From Balamuthia mandrillaris (taxonomy: Eukaryota; Discosea; Longamoebia; Balamuthiidae), in the NCBI GenBank assembly GCA_031835245.1, contig JAVKOQ010000116.1, positions 62,001 to 126,000 on the forward strand: a DNA stretch of 64,000 nucleotides. Direction: 5' to 3'. A program made the translations under genes and the position numbers. The notes below the pieces were generated by a model. That model saw nothing but the letters and a program-made list of their open reading frames with translations, ran no database searches and was not told where the DNA came from. Positions 1-10,068 of the stretch are shown here, one piece after another. Positions within the stretch are counted from its first letter, which is position 1. Each line of letters starts with the position of its first letter.

Positions 1-2021
1 GGGGTGATGACAGTAGTTGTTGAGTCTTTGTAAATTCCTCTATAGACATCACCTGCTGGATCCTCCAGACCATACAGTTGAAGGGTTTTGAAGATAGCTT
101 TTTGAGTCAAAGGCTTTTTGTATATCTACATATTGAGTATGCAATGGGTGATTGTGAGAGGCTGCATCCTCTATGATGCATCTCAGGGCTGTGATGTTGG
201 AGTGGGTAGAGTGGTTTTTCCTAAAGCCGGATTGATAGGTAGAGAGGATATTTGCCTTGTGGAGGGCTTCTTCTAAGCGTTGTTGGATGAGTTTGGTGTA
301 TACCTTGTAGATAATAGTACATAAGGCAATTGGTCTGTAGTTCATTGAAAGATCGGGGTTCCTTTAAAGATTAGGAATATTTTTGTAGTGTTCCACTCCT
401 GTGGAAGTTCTTTCTTCTTGTGTACTTCATTGAGGGAGTCAAGGAAAGAGGAGAGGTTATAGTCATCTGTGAGTTTGAGTAGCTCTGCTATGACGTTATC
501 ACTACCTAGGGCAGAGTCATTCTTGAGTGTTTTTATACACATTTTTAGTTCCTGCATAGAGAATAGAGCTATTATTTGGTTTGTTGCTTCTGGGTGCATT
601 TTCTTTTGGAGAGATTGCCAGTAGCAGTTGTTATCAATATCAGGTGGGAGGGGACGTTCTTTGTACATGTTTTCCTAGAAGCGGCCTACATTTTTAGTGA
701 TTTTTTCTGGGGTCACAGATGTTTTTGTAGTATTATCTTTTGCTAAGTAAGTGACACGATTTTGTTGACCTTCTTCCTTAAGTGAGGAGAGGTTCTTGAA
801 TTTTTTGAAAAAGAGTTTTGAGGCTTTGTTGCTTGCTTTTATTATGTGTTGGACATTTAGCTGTGTGATTTTTCCTTTTCTTTTGCTTCATGAGTTTTCT
901 GTATTCACTATTTAGTCTTTTGAGTTTTGAAAGGGCTTCTGTTATCCAGTTAGGGTCATCTAGATGGAGGGGCATTATTGCTCTATTTCTCTTGTAGTCT
1001 TTTTTCCTCCATTCCTTTTCTCCACAGAAGCTCTTGATGAGTTTGTGGAGGCGATTCTTTTGTTGAATTGTTTTTCCTAACTCTGGAATTGAGAGTGGGT
1101 GTTTTATTTGTTTGGGAGGTGGAAGGGCCTTTTTGGCAGCATTAACATATTTAAGCATAATATTATGAGGGTTTGTTGGAGTTATATCAAGTTCTATTCC
1201 AAGTAGTGTGTTAAAGTATTCTGTGTCTTCTGTGGAGGGTTTTCTTTGATAAGGAGGCGTTTCTTTGGGATGATTGGCTTAGTACATTGAAGGTTTATTG
1301 TGGCAGTGATAGGTTTATGGTCTGTTGAAATGTTTGTTTTACCATGTTTAGTGAAAATGAGTTTTTCAATTCTTTCTGTAAGAAAGTAGTCTATGCGAGT
1401 CCTTTGTGTGTATTTTCTGGTAGAGATGTATTGTTCACGGGTAGGTGTTCTAAGGTTGTCATTGAAATGTAAAAATGCGTCCTGTAGGTTATGGCGTTCT
1501 TTAAACTGGGAAAAGTTTTTATTAGGTTTGCCATTTCCATTGGAGTTATCATGAGGGAAATCATATGCATTGAGGTCTCCACATACTGTTATTGGATTTT
1601 TGTTTTCAAGACTGGTAAGGTAATTGTTGATGTCTCCATTCCAAAATAGTTTATTTTCTGTTCTGTTTGCTGGAGCATATATGTTGACCAAGATTAGCTT
1701 TTCAAGTTCTGAGTTACTTAGCTTTTTTGCTATCACCCTGTCTTTAATGTTGTCTGGTGGGGGTTGTAAGGGTTGGATCTATCCTGCTAGATAGGATGGA
1801 AAGATGAAAGCAACTCCTCTGTGGTTGTTTTTGTCTGTTGGAGTACTAGAGGTTATTGTAGTAAGGTTTTTTGGGACAGACCTAGTCCATTTTTGTGTTT
1901 AAGTTGCACATTCCTGTAGACAAAGGATATCAATACTATGTTTTTTTTGCATTTTTAAGAGTTCAGGGAGTTTATTGGAGATTCCTCCTCTAATATTGAG
2001 GGAGGTTATTTTGTTTGTCAT
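1..2021 (-). pseudogene. Decayed LINE-type retrotransposon ORF2 (endonuclease plus reverse transcriptase), runs off the left edge
   Basis: Read on the minus strand from an ATG at 2021, the sequence encodes the start of an APE-type endonuclease (SLNIRGG, then ILCLQE) and then hits an in-frame stop. The endonuclease resumes at 1736-1194 with the family blocks VNIYAPAN, GDLNA, RIDYFL and STDHKPI. A linker piece lies at 1158-778. Reverse transcriptase blocks follow at 668-342 (GSDNVIAELLK, PQEWN) and 345-49 (NYRPIAL, YQSGFRKNHST, VDIQKAFDS). The two RT pieces overlap in different frames by a few bases, so there is a one-base frameshift between them. Several stops break the rest. The catalytic YxDD block would lie beyond base 1. 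It is a non-LTR element with a dead ORF; the clade is not assigned. Confidence 0.85.
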
Positions 2022-2141
2022 GGAGAGAGGAGAAGAGGGAGAAGGAGTTAATGAGTTACTATTTGTCTCTATAGCTTTTAGGTCTGTCCTTTTTGAGTGA
2101 AATAAAGGCTGGTCTTTTCCTCTCTGGGTAGCTAAAGGAGA

Positions 2142-2384
2142 CTAATATTGCAGAGGCCAGTGCTCGGGATTCAAAGGTAACATAGCCAAAGTCTCTACTC
2201 TGTTTTCTGGATCTCTTTTAATTTCCACCTGTGCAAAGTTGAGTCCTTTTGCTGTCATTTGCTCACTAAGGGTCTTTTTGTTCATGTATGGGAGAAGGAA
2301 GCCTATCCAACTGACCGTTTGTTGAGAAAGTACAACATGGAAGGACAGTGGAGAAAGATCTTCGGAATGGCTCAGTATCGACAT
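2142..2384 (-). pseudogene. Possible remnant of the LINE first ORF
   Basis: An 80-codon open frame lies just upstream, in the sense of transcription, of the decayed LINE ORF2 and on the same strand, which is where ORF1 of a two-ORF non-LTR element would end. I recognise no gag-like zinc knuckle or RRM in it. The assignment rests on position only. Confidence 0.3.
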
Positions 2385-3038
2385 AAAAGATCGATGATAG
2401 CTGACATCAGATTGTCGACAAAAAAGAGAAAAGAATGAAGAAAGGAATGAAGAAAGAGTTGGTTATGTTGGAGTAAACGAATATAGAGATCATGGGCAGC
2501 AAGTTGGAAGTATGGAAGTTCTTCTACATTCCATCAACACCTTTCACTTGTGATAGTTAACAATTAGGAAGGCATCGAGGATGAGGGAATAAGAGAAGTA
2601 AATGTACACTGAGTATGTATAGTGCTTACTTTTTATGTAGTGTTTAGTGTTGCTCCTTGAGCAAATGAACTTTTTATTGTAATAAGGTTGATAGGGAACA
2701 ACCTAATAGACATTAACTTGATAGGTGTAAGGAAAAGACCTTTAATAGAGTGAAAGAAAGAAGTATATATACAAGGAGAGATAGGAATAGGTATTCTGGG
2801 AGAGTGGTATAACATTATTATTATTACTACCTTAGACAATAGAATATCTTTTGCTCAAGTATATTTAGAATTAAATAGATTGAAAAACAAAATCTGTACC
2901 AACAATCAGTTATTTATTACTTTATCAAATGTTCTTAGGTTCTAAGCTAAAGAAAGCTCCAGGGAAAGCAGGAAAAAGATCTTTAGAATGGCTTAGTGTC
3001 AATAAAAGATCAATGATGGCTAATGTTAAGTTCTCATA
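2352..3038. repeat. Diverged direct repeat pair, about 62 bp per copy
   Basis: The segment at about 2352-2412 (AAGATCTTCGGAATGGCT, then a variant of ATAAAAGATCGATGATAGCT) recurs in the same direction at about 2975-3038 with roughly three quarters of positions matching. The copies lie about 620 bp apart, immediately outside the LINE remnant. They may be old element ends or a decayed local duplication. Confidence 0.5.
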
Positions 3039-4662
3039 ATTTCCAATGCTTTTGCCCTTCATCAAAAAGCTCCTTTGTAGCTTTTTTTGCTCTATTTCTT
3101 TATTTATTAATTTGCAAAAAATAGTACTAAGAAAAGAGGCAAGAGAGTGATTGTTTCTAATGCATTAAATTGGCTCAAAAAGAAAGAAACAACAAGAAAC
3201 AACATAAAAGAAAAAAATGACAAGAAAGAAAGAAACCTTATCTTATCAGGTTATGGCAGTTTGTACTACAAAGTTACTATCATCAAGTGAAAAGAAATGC
3301 TAGACAAAGTACAAAAAAAATAGAACTATGCAAGTGATGTTATGCATCTAATTGGATTGAACTTTCTATTACTCTTGAATATCAAGTATATCACTTGGTG
3401 ACAATTAATTCTGTGGTTGTAGCTCTTCTCACTGAGCAAGTGAGAATATTGTGGCTAGTTTTATCACATTTGCAACTTTATGTTTGCCACCTCATTCTCC
3501 TCCTTTTCCACCACTGTTATTGCCACTGTGCCTGTGAGTAAGAGCCCAAGCTTTGGTGGTTGACTTATGGATTTGCAAGGAAGGAACATAGCAATGGAAA
3601 TAGGTGTTAAAAAAACTCCAAAGTAATCACCTTCACCTGGGACACTTATAAGCTTTCTCATCAAAACAAAAACAGTGAGAAGGATATAGTCTGTGGCATG
3701 GATATTCAGCCCGTGGCACCTGTAGTTAGGATGTTCAGCCTGCTGGAAGGATATTGGCCTGGTAAAGATATGGCGTGTGAGAGAGATATTCAGCCTGCAA
3801 TAGAGAGTTTCGGCCTGTGACACAGATGTGTGGGGATAGGGCCTGCTGCATGGCTCTTCAGCCTGCAGCACAGATATAAGGCCTGTTGTATGGCTATTTG
3901 GCGCAAGAGGATATCAAGGGACAGCATCCTGTTAAGGAAGATTGACAGCATCCTGGGATTGGGTATCATTGAGGGGCAGTGTCTTGTCTTTGAGGAGGAG
4001 GAGCATCGTCCTGTGGAACTTGGTGAGGAGGAGTGGTAGCATCCTTGTTGAGGACAGCATGATGCTTAGGAGCATTCCATGGGAGGAGTATCATCCTGGC
4101 AACAAAGGGCGGCCTGTAAAAGAGGAGTGGTGGTGCTAGCACCCCTTTGAGAAAGAGGAGCAGCGTGATGTCCAAGAAGAGGAACATCCTGCCAGGGGCC
4201 GCCTCCTGTTGTGCACAGTTGTTTGAGAAGAAAGAATACATTGGTTGGCTCTTAACTTCAACTCCACTCAAGAAGGGAAAAGCACCAAGAAGAAGAAGTT
4301 TTTTGGACCACTAAAAGTGAAGGAAAGTGACTGGCCAAAATCACAGAAAGGACATACATCATCTCTAAGCACACAAATCCCAACCCCACTACTGCACTAT
4401 GGTAGCGAGCAGAGCTTGTGGGTTGTTTTTTTCAGGAGGCATTGAGGTTAGCATCCAAAAAAAAAAATCAAGCCATCCTTTCCACGTTGAGTGCCTTTCC
4501 TGATTTCAACACAAAAGAGGGGTCAACATTCTGGTATCTCAACCAAAGGAAACAAATAGGTCTTTTTTGTGCCCGTAGTAACACACAACAAAAGGACTTG
4601 GCGTGTGACTTTATAGAGTGGCCCACACCACCAGAGCAAAAATCTTGGAAACTTGAGTCACT
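2385..4662. other. AT-rich gene-poor stretch
   Basis: No protein family is recognisable in this stretch. It is A/T-rich, full of poly-A/poly-T runs and short unconvincing ORFs, and contrasts with the GC-richer DNA that begins at the Fanzor element. It holds one copy of the diverged direct repeat and a degenerate tandem repeat, both listed separately. The short ORFs between 3830 and 4670 overlap in several frames and look like products of the tandem repeat. Confidence 0.6.
3690..4120. repeat. Degenerate tandem repeat (minisatellite-like)
   Basis: From 3690 to about 3895 the motif GGATATTCAGCCTGYRGCA recurs irregularly with variants every 20-40 bases. It then passes into a second series built on CAGCATCCTG / GGAGGAGYATCRTCCTG up to about 4120. 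The units are too diverged for a fixed period to be given by eye. Confidence 0.55.
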
Positions 4663-4796
4663 AAAATAAAGCAAAATTAGTAAAAGGAAAACAAAAAAAC
4701 AGACACAAAAAATAACCCACCTCCGGCGTGCCTAATCACGGCTTATCTTACGACTCGCTATAAGCAACGGTGCCGGCACCAAAGCAACCTTACCGC

Positions 4797-6548
4797 CTAC
4801 CGCCCCCTCACAGAGGAGGAGGAGGAGGTGGTAAGTGCTTGTAAAGTGAAAAAGCGGATCAAGATGTTTCGGGCGGCGTTGGCATCTCGATCCGCCTGGT
4901 AGCCACACTCGGGTTGAGGGCACCGAAAGGTCTTGTTTCCCCCCAACTGGTGGTGGACTTGGCCGCACTTGCCGCAGGTCTTGGAGGTGTATTCCTCATC
5001 GCAGAGGCAGACCGTACAGGACGGAAATTGCTGGGCCTTGTTGAGGAGCCTCTGCCTGAAGCGATAGTGGGACCAGGTGAGCATGGCTCTGGCCGTTCGC
5101 GAGCCAATGCGGCGGTGGCCTCGCCGCACCATCTGCTGGCTCCTGAACTCTGGCAGAAGGATGAGGGAGAAGTTCCTGACCAACCAAGACACGAGCTTCT
5201 TGTGGAGGTCATCCACCAGGTTGCGGATCCTCTGGCGAAGCCGAGCAGCGGCCCTTCGGAGACGGCGCCGTTGTCTGTGGTTGACCTTGGTGCCCTTACT
5301 CTGCATGCGGTCCAGGCGGTGGCACAGCTTGCCTATCTCGTTGATGTCCGCTTTGCCCCACTCGGTGACCTCCCCGCAGCCGTTGTAGGTGGTCATGAAT
5401 GTGCGCACTCCTGGATCCAAGGCGATGATGCCTGCCTCTCTCCTTCGGTGCTCACGGGCTTGGCTCTCGCCCATGAGCTTCAAAGGCTGAGGCACGCAGA
5501 GGTAGTAATGGCCCAGTCGAGTGTCCTTCACCAGACGAACGGCATAGAGCACCTCTGACGGAACTTTGTAGTTCTTGTCCCTCGCTTTGATTCGCGCCTC
5601 CCCGAAGAAGAGTTGGCGGATAGAGCTGTTGTGGTTCCACTCCCTGGCTTGGATGCTGAGAGACTGGCTCTTGTCCTTCCTACCACGGAACTTCATCTGG
5701 AATCCAGTCGTGCCTCTGCCCGCCGCCAAGCTGCTTTTCACGCCGTTGAAGAAATCATCGACAGCGTCACTCCGAATGAATCGAGGAGTTTCCAACACCC
5801 ACGCAAGGCTCTTGTCCTCTCCCTTGAAATTGCTGTTATTTAGGAATTTCTTCCTGACTTGTTCCTTCATCTCATCACGAGGCATTCCTTGATGTTCACG
5901 ATGGAACTCCACGGCCTTGTTGTAGGTCCATCGTACTGTGCCGAACCACTTGGCCAACGTCTTCTTTTGTTCCGGGCGCGGATAAAGGCGGATCTTCTCC
6001 ACTCGCCCCACTACCGGTTTCTCCTCTCCGTTCTTGCCTTTTTTGGTAAGCTGTACGGCTGGGCGAGACGGAACGAGTCCCTCGATGAGGCCTAACAAGC
6101 CTTTCTGGTTTTTCTCCTCTTCTTCCTTCTCCTTCTCCTTCTCCTTCTCCTTCTCCTCTTCCTCTTCCTCCTTCTTCTCCTTCTCCTTCTTCTCCTCCTC
6201 CTCCTCCAACACCTTTTCTCCGTTAGGAATGTGCTTGCAGGCGGTGAACCATCCTGAACCACAGGCAAAGGGTTCTTCCAAGCACAAGGCTTCCGGGCGT
6301 ATTAATCTTCTCCCGATTAAGCTGGAAAACTGGTTCCAAAAGGGCTGGGCGGGTGCAGCCTGCGGCCTTCCACGCTTCTGTGCCCTTGCCTGAGGTGCCG
6401 CTGGGGCGTTTTCCGCTCTTCTTTTCCGAGTAGCAGTGGAAGTAGCAGAAGTAGTGGCGCGACCCCCTTCCTTGTGGACCCGACCGAAGTGGATGGCCAA
6501 CCCGTGAGAGGTAGCAAACTTTTTTCCGCACTGTGGGCAACTTGCCAT
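4797..6548 (-). CDS. Fanzor/TnpB-like RuvC nuclease with N-terminal C2H2 zinc finger, copy A (583 aa)
   Basis: TnpB and Fanzor proteins are nucleases guided by an RNA made from the end of their own transposon. Residues 4-25 form a C2H2 finger (C4, C7, H20, H25). A basic Ala/Pro-rich stretch and a Glu/Lys tract (about 112-146) follow. The TnpB core starts near residue 177 (VGRVEKIRLYP). Key residues are intact: RuvC-I Asp378 in ALDPGVRTF, RuvC-II Glu467 in LLPEFRSQQM, a four-Cys zinc ribbon (C525, C528, C543, C548) and RuvC-III Asp in ADRDANAARNI. The canonical ribbon and DRDxNAA block resemble the Fanzor2/TnpB side of the family. No intron interrupts the frame, unlike the neighbouring genes. 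The start is the only ATG ahead of the finger. It differs from copy B by a 4-residue longer Lys/Glu tract and about ten substitutions. Confidence 0.9.
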   Translation of the reverse strand: MASCPQCGKKFATSHGLAIHFGRVHKEGGRATTSATSTATRKRRAENAPAAPQARAQKRGRPQAAPAQPFWNQFSSLIGRRLIRPEALCLEEPFACGSGWFTACKHIPNGEKVLEEEEEKKEKEKKEEEEEEKEKEKEKEKEEEEKNQKGLLGLIEGLVPSRPAVQLTKKGKNGEEKPVVGRVEKIRLYPRPEQKKTLAKWFGTVRWTYNKAVEFHREHQGMPRDEMKEQVRKKFLNNSNFKGEDKSLAWVLETPRFIRSDAVDDFFNGVKSSLAAGRGTTGFQMKFRGRKDKSQSLSIQAREWNHNSSIRQLFFGEARIKARDKNYKVPSEVLYAVRLVKDTRLGHYYLCVPQPLKLMGESQAREHRRREAGIIALDPGVRTFMTTYNGCGEVTEWGKADINEIGKLCHRLDRMQSKGTKVNHRQRRRLRRAAARLRQRIRNLVDDLHKKLVSWLVRNFSLILLPEFRSQQMVRRGHRRIGSRTARAMLTWSHYRFRQRLLNKAQQFPSCTVCLCDEEYTSKTCGKCGQVHHQLGGNKTFRCPQPECGYQADRDANAARNILIRFFTLQALTTSSSSSVRGR

Positions 6549-7056
6549 TCAGGCCAGCTTCCAGCAGCGTTGTGGAAGAGGCGCACAGAGGTTCGTGATG
6601 CTGTTCTTTTTTAAACAAAAGAAATCATTAGTGAGTGGTTGGTAACAATTTTTTTTTCCATCATCAAAAAATGTAGTGAGCGAGCAGAGAAAAAAGAACG
6701 CTACCTTTTCAATCGGAGCAGTGCCCCTGCCTGCGGCTGAACCGCTTCGGTTTCCACCTCTGCCTCCTTCGGCTGGTTTCCTCCTTGTGTAGTAGAAGCG
6801 TAGCAATGAGAAATACGGTGGTGCGTGGAGCTTCGTGGATGTGTGTGTCTGTGTGTTTACTTTTGAAAAGAAAGAAATGAAAAGAAAAGAAGAAAAGAAA
6901 AGAAAAGAAGAGAAGAAAAGAAAACGAGTAGCAGAAAAGTGTCAAGGCGAATGACGAGTACCAAAAGTTTATTGGCGGCAGCAGCAGCATGAGCATCCAT
7001 TCCGTACACCCCAACCCACCACTTTGCCTTCAAAGGCGTGGGAGAAGGAAGGGTTG

Positions 7057-7070
7057 TTTTGGCGGGAAAC
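7057..7070 (-). promoter_or_regulatory. E2F-like site in the 5' region of Fanzor copy A
   Basis: TTTTGGCGGGAAAC on the plus strand (TTTCCCGCC read in the sense of the gene) fits the E2F consensus TTTSSCGC. The sense strand has a CCAAT box about 10 bp upstream. Both sites are conserved in copy B. Function is inferred from the motif alone. Confidence 0.4.
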
Positions 7071-7289
7071 ATGCTCATTGGCCCAAAAGACTAATGTCGT
7101 GATTTCTTTTTTCGTTGTCCTTAGATCTTATGATCTTTGCGCCGCCTTATCATTGATATATGCACTGGGACTTTATCCAGGCTTTCCATTATACCTACGA
7201 GGTTGAGGGTCCAAGCTTGGCAATAATAGTTTTGGGTTTGCGACGCCAAAGAAAGAGAGAGAGCAAGAGAGCAAGAGAGCAAGAGGAAG

Positions 7290-9884
7290 ATGGCGGACCC
7301 TTTGACCCTCCTTAGAGAATTTACCATTGCCAAAAAGCCTGTTATCCTCTCCGGGGATGACCTGGTGTTCGATGGGGTGCGATTTCCTCGCTCGGTGGAC
7401 ACGAATTTCAACTCTCTGCGAGGGCGAGGACCACCCTATCCTTTGGATGCCTGTTGGTTCATGCTACTCAACCAGGACAAGAAACACGCTGACTACTTGA
7501 TGGAAGCCAACAAGCGTAAGTTCAGCAAGATCTCGCTGGTTGATAAAAAGGACCTGGTGGACTACTTGACGGGTCGCATCCAAACTTGCCCCTCCATCAA
7601 CACAGACCTTGCTTTTGGGCCAGCTGCAGTGGCGGCACCTTCCTCTGCCTCTGATGAGGCTGCTTCCAGCTCTTCTTTTTCAACGGCTAAAGGGGAACTG
7701 AAGAGAGACGCTTCGGTCCTCCTCCCCTCCACGGACGCTCCTCACGGCGCCCTCACTGCAAACAAAGCGGCAAAAAGAATGAAACTGGAGGTTCTGCCTC
7801 CTCAAGACCTTCAACTAGATGAAGAACTTCAAAGGTCCAAGCGTTTGGTGGCTCAACATCTGGAGCAGCCTAAAGTTAGGGCCAGTGCTATTTCTGCCAT
7901 TTCTGAACCTTCTCCGTACGACCTCACTGTCTTGCTCTTGCTCTTGCTCTTGCTCTTGCTCTTGCTCTTGCTCTTGCTCTTGCTCTTCTCGCTCTTGCTC
8001 TTGCTCTTGCTCTTGCTCTTGCTTGCTCTCTCGCTCTCTCTTGCTCTTGCTCTTGTCTTGCTCTTGCTCTTGCTCTTGCTCTTGCTCTTGCTCTTGCTCT
8101 TGCTCTTGCTCTTGCTCTTGCTCCACATCCTTCCTTCCAATGACAGGCACTGTTTTGGAGGTTCTGCTTATTGATGGTTCGTTCGTGCGCATTTTAACAT
8201 GATAAAACAGGGAACTGTTAGGGTCCGGCATGACTACCGACAAGCTTATGGAAATCAAGACCAAGCTGCTCAAAAACAGGCGCACAAAAATAGAAGGCGA
8301 TGAAGAGGACATTGAGGAAAAAATTAAACAGGTTCCTCTCCCTCTCCTTCCCACTCTTCTTCGTGTTCACTCTCATGCCTATCTTCTCCATTTTCCTTTG
8401 CAGGACAAACCAAGTTATGTGGAAGCAGATGCTTCTGTTACCCAGTCAATTGTGAACAGGGAGCGGATCATTCGCAATCGTTCCACTATTCTGCAGAGTG
8501 ACACCAAAGTTTGTATTGCTGCTTTTCTTATCACCGCTCGGCCACAAGCTAACAGCCATATCCTTGTTTAGCGTTTTACAGATCTTATTCAGTTCGCGAC
8601 CGAGTTTTTCCAGAAAGAACGAGAACGCAAGAAGGCAAAACAACACAGAAAGGTACAACAGATTAAGACCTCCACTCATGACCGCTACAATATCAACGAG
8701 TCACAGTTTTGGAAGGCTAAGCTTGGGCCTGAAAATGGTCCGTAGTCACTCAGCACAAACACTCCCTATTACTGATGCTCACACATTTTATTGCCTTATT
8801 TAGCAGCGGATTGGAACATCAACACAACTGGAAGCTTTGCAGGTCCTACAGGTGGACTTTCGATGGAAGCTCTTCGCCTTAAAGGAGCAGAGGAAATAGA
8901 AAAGGGTAAAGAAGCAGAGGGAAGCAAAGAAAAAGCAATCGAGCAAGAGAAACATAAAGGGATCGCTAAACCTGCGGAACACGAGCGTAGAGGAAAGCTA
9001 GTCGCTGCTCAAGATCAAGAAAGGGCTTCCGTGCCAAGCGGTACTGAAAGCGGGCTTACTACACACTCTACATCTACGTCCCACAAACGTGAGTATCAAG
9101 AATTTGGTCTCACAGACCGTCTGACATTACTAACCTTATTTTTTTAACACCAAAAGGAGCACCCATCATCATCATACCCTCTGCCCTTACTTCTCTCTTG
9201 ACTGTGTACAATGTGCGTGAGTTTTTGGAACAAGGTGTTTTCGTGCCCTCTGTGGATAAGAAGCAGCAAGGAGAATCTCGTGAATGCCCCAAGATTGTGC
9301 ACAGGCCAAAATCAGCAACAAGATACGACCTGCCAACAGTGTTTCACGTCACAGATAATCCCTCCAAGCTCTCCACCAGTGACTGGTACAATTTCCCAAC
9401 TTCTTTCTTTATTTATTTATTTATTTATCATGTCCTTGAATTTAACGGGATGTGCCCTTATAGGAATAGAGTAGTTGCTGTGTTTGCGCTTGGCCCTGCC
9501 TGGCAGTTCAAAAGCTGGAAGTGGTCGGATCCTGTGGAATTGTTTGCAAATGGTATTCTTGTAGCGCCCCTGTTCTTTCATTTCCTCCTCCCCGGATGGA
9601 CTACTCACATGCTGCTGCTTTACACTATGATTCCTCCTCGCAGTGCGTGGCTTTTACCTGGGCTTTGAGGATAGCCAAGTGCCTCCCAGTGTTAAGTCTT
9701 GGAATGTAAAAATCCTGAAAGTCTGTATTGTGTTTCCTATTGTCTCTCCTCCATGGCTGACCTCGCTTTTATTTGGCAGATATCCAAGCACAAAAGGCAC
9801 CTTGACAGCACTGCCTATCTATCCTTTTGGAACGAGCTTGAGACTTGGCTGCAAAGCAAAAAGGCCCGACAATTGTCCCATTAA
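7290..9884 (+). CDS. CDC73: CDC73/parafibromin, Paf1 complex subunit (multi-exon)
   Basis: CDC73 is a subunit of the Paf1 complex, which rides with RNA polymerase II and supports histone modification and elongation. The N-terminal exon (MADPLTLLREFTIAKK, DDLVFDGVRFP, DKKDLVDYLTG) matches the CDC73 N-domain. The middle exons (8223-8330, 8404-8510 and later) match the region around VNRERIIRNRSTILQS. The C-terminal Ras-like domain is spread over exons from about 9158 (PIIIIPSALTSLLT, FVPSVDKKQQG, VVAVFALGPAWQFKSW, KHKRHLDSTAYLSFW). The stop is at 9882-9884. A hexanucleotide (CTTGCT)n tract at 7931-8121 must lie in an intron. The donor is uncertain; GCCA/GTGCTA at 7885 joined to the acceptor TTAG before 8222 keeps the frame. 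The promoter is only 140 bp from Fanzor copy A. Confidence 0.92.
7931..8121 (+). repeat. (CTTGCT)n microsatellite in a CDC73 intron
   Basis: Nearly pure CTTGCT hexamers with a few interruptions. If translated they would give a long poly-Leu (or Ser/Cys) run, which CDC73 proteins lack, so the tract is taken as intronic. It is pyrimidine-rich on the coding strand. Confidence 0.85.
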
Positions 9885-10068
9885 CTTTTCACCTTCTTAT
9901 GCAGAGAGGGAGAGAGAGAGTGAGAGAGAACGAATCTGGGAGGAATGTTCTAAACTCCGTGCATATTCAAATTTTTATTAAAAATTATAATAATACTAAT
10001 AAATAAAAATAAATAATCAACAAAGATCGCAGAGACAAAGGGGGAAAATGTTGTTATCTTGGTTTTGT

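Larger units (their letters stand above)
4663..7149 (-). mobile_element. Fanzor/TnpB transposon, copy A, lacking one terminal inverted repeat
   Basis: This segment is the reverse complement of copy B (46596-49093) with very few differences in both coding and non-coding parts. The 5' end of the element, at the high coordinate, carries the same 19-bp terminal repeat as copy B (7131-7149, TGATCTTTGCGCCGCCTTA on the plus strand). At the low-coordinate end the match to copy B stops at about 4663. The last 39 bp, including the other inverted repeat, are missing and replaced by unrelated AT-rich DNA. The element ends 140 bp before the CDC73 start codon. Without the second repeat it is probably not mobile by itself. 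Confidence 0.85.

Noticed and set aside
4245-4674. Overlapping ORFs of 66-83 aa upstream of Fanzor copy A
   Set aside because: They are in several frames on both strands, without family motifs or splice structure, in degenerate repeat DNA.
4914-5558. 214-aa ORF on the plus strand opposite Fanzor copy A (also 48158-48601 on the minus strand in copy B)
   Set aside because: It is an antisense shadow of a GC-rich coding sequence and shows no independent family motif.
7815-8354. Gln/Glu-rich, Ser/Lys-rich and poly-Leu ORFs over the hexamer repeat in CDC73
   Set aside because: They arise in several frames from a pure (CTTGCT)n tract that lies in a CDC73 intron.
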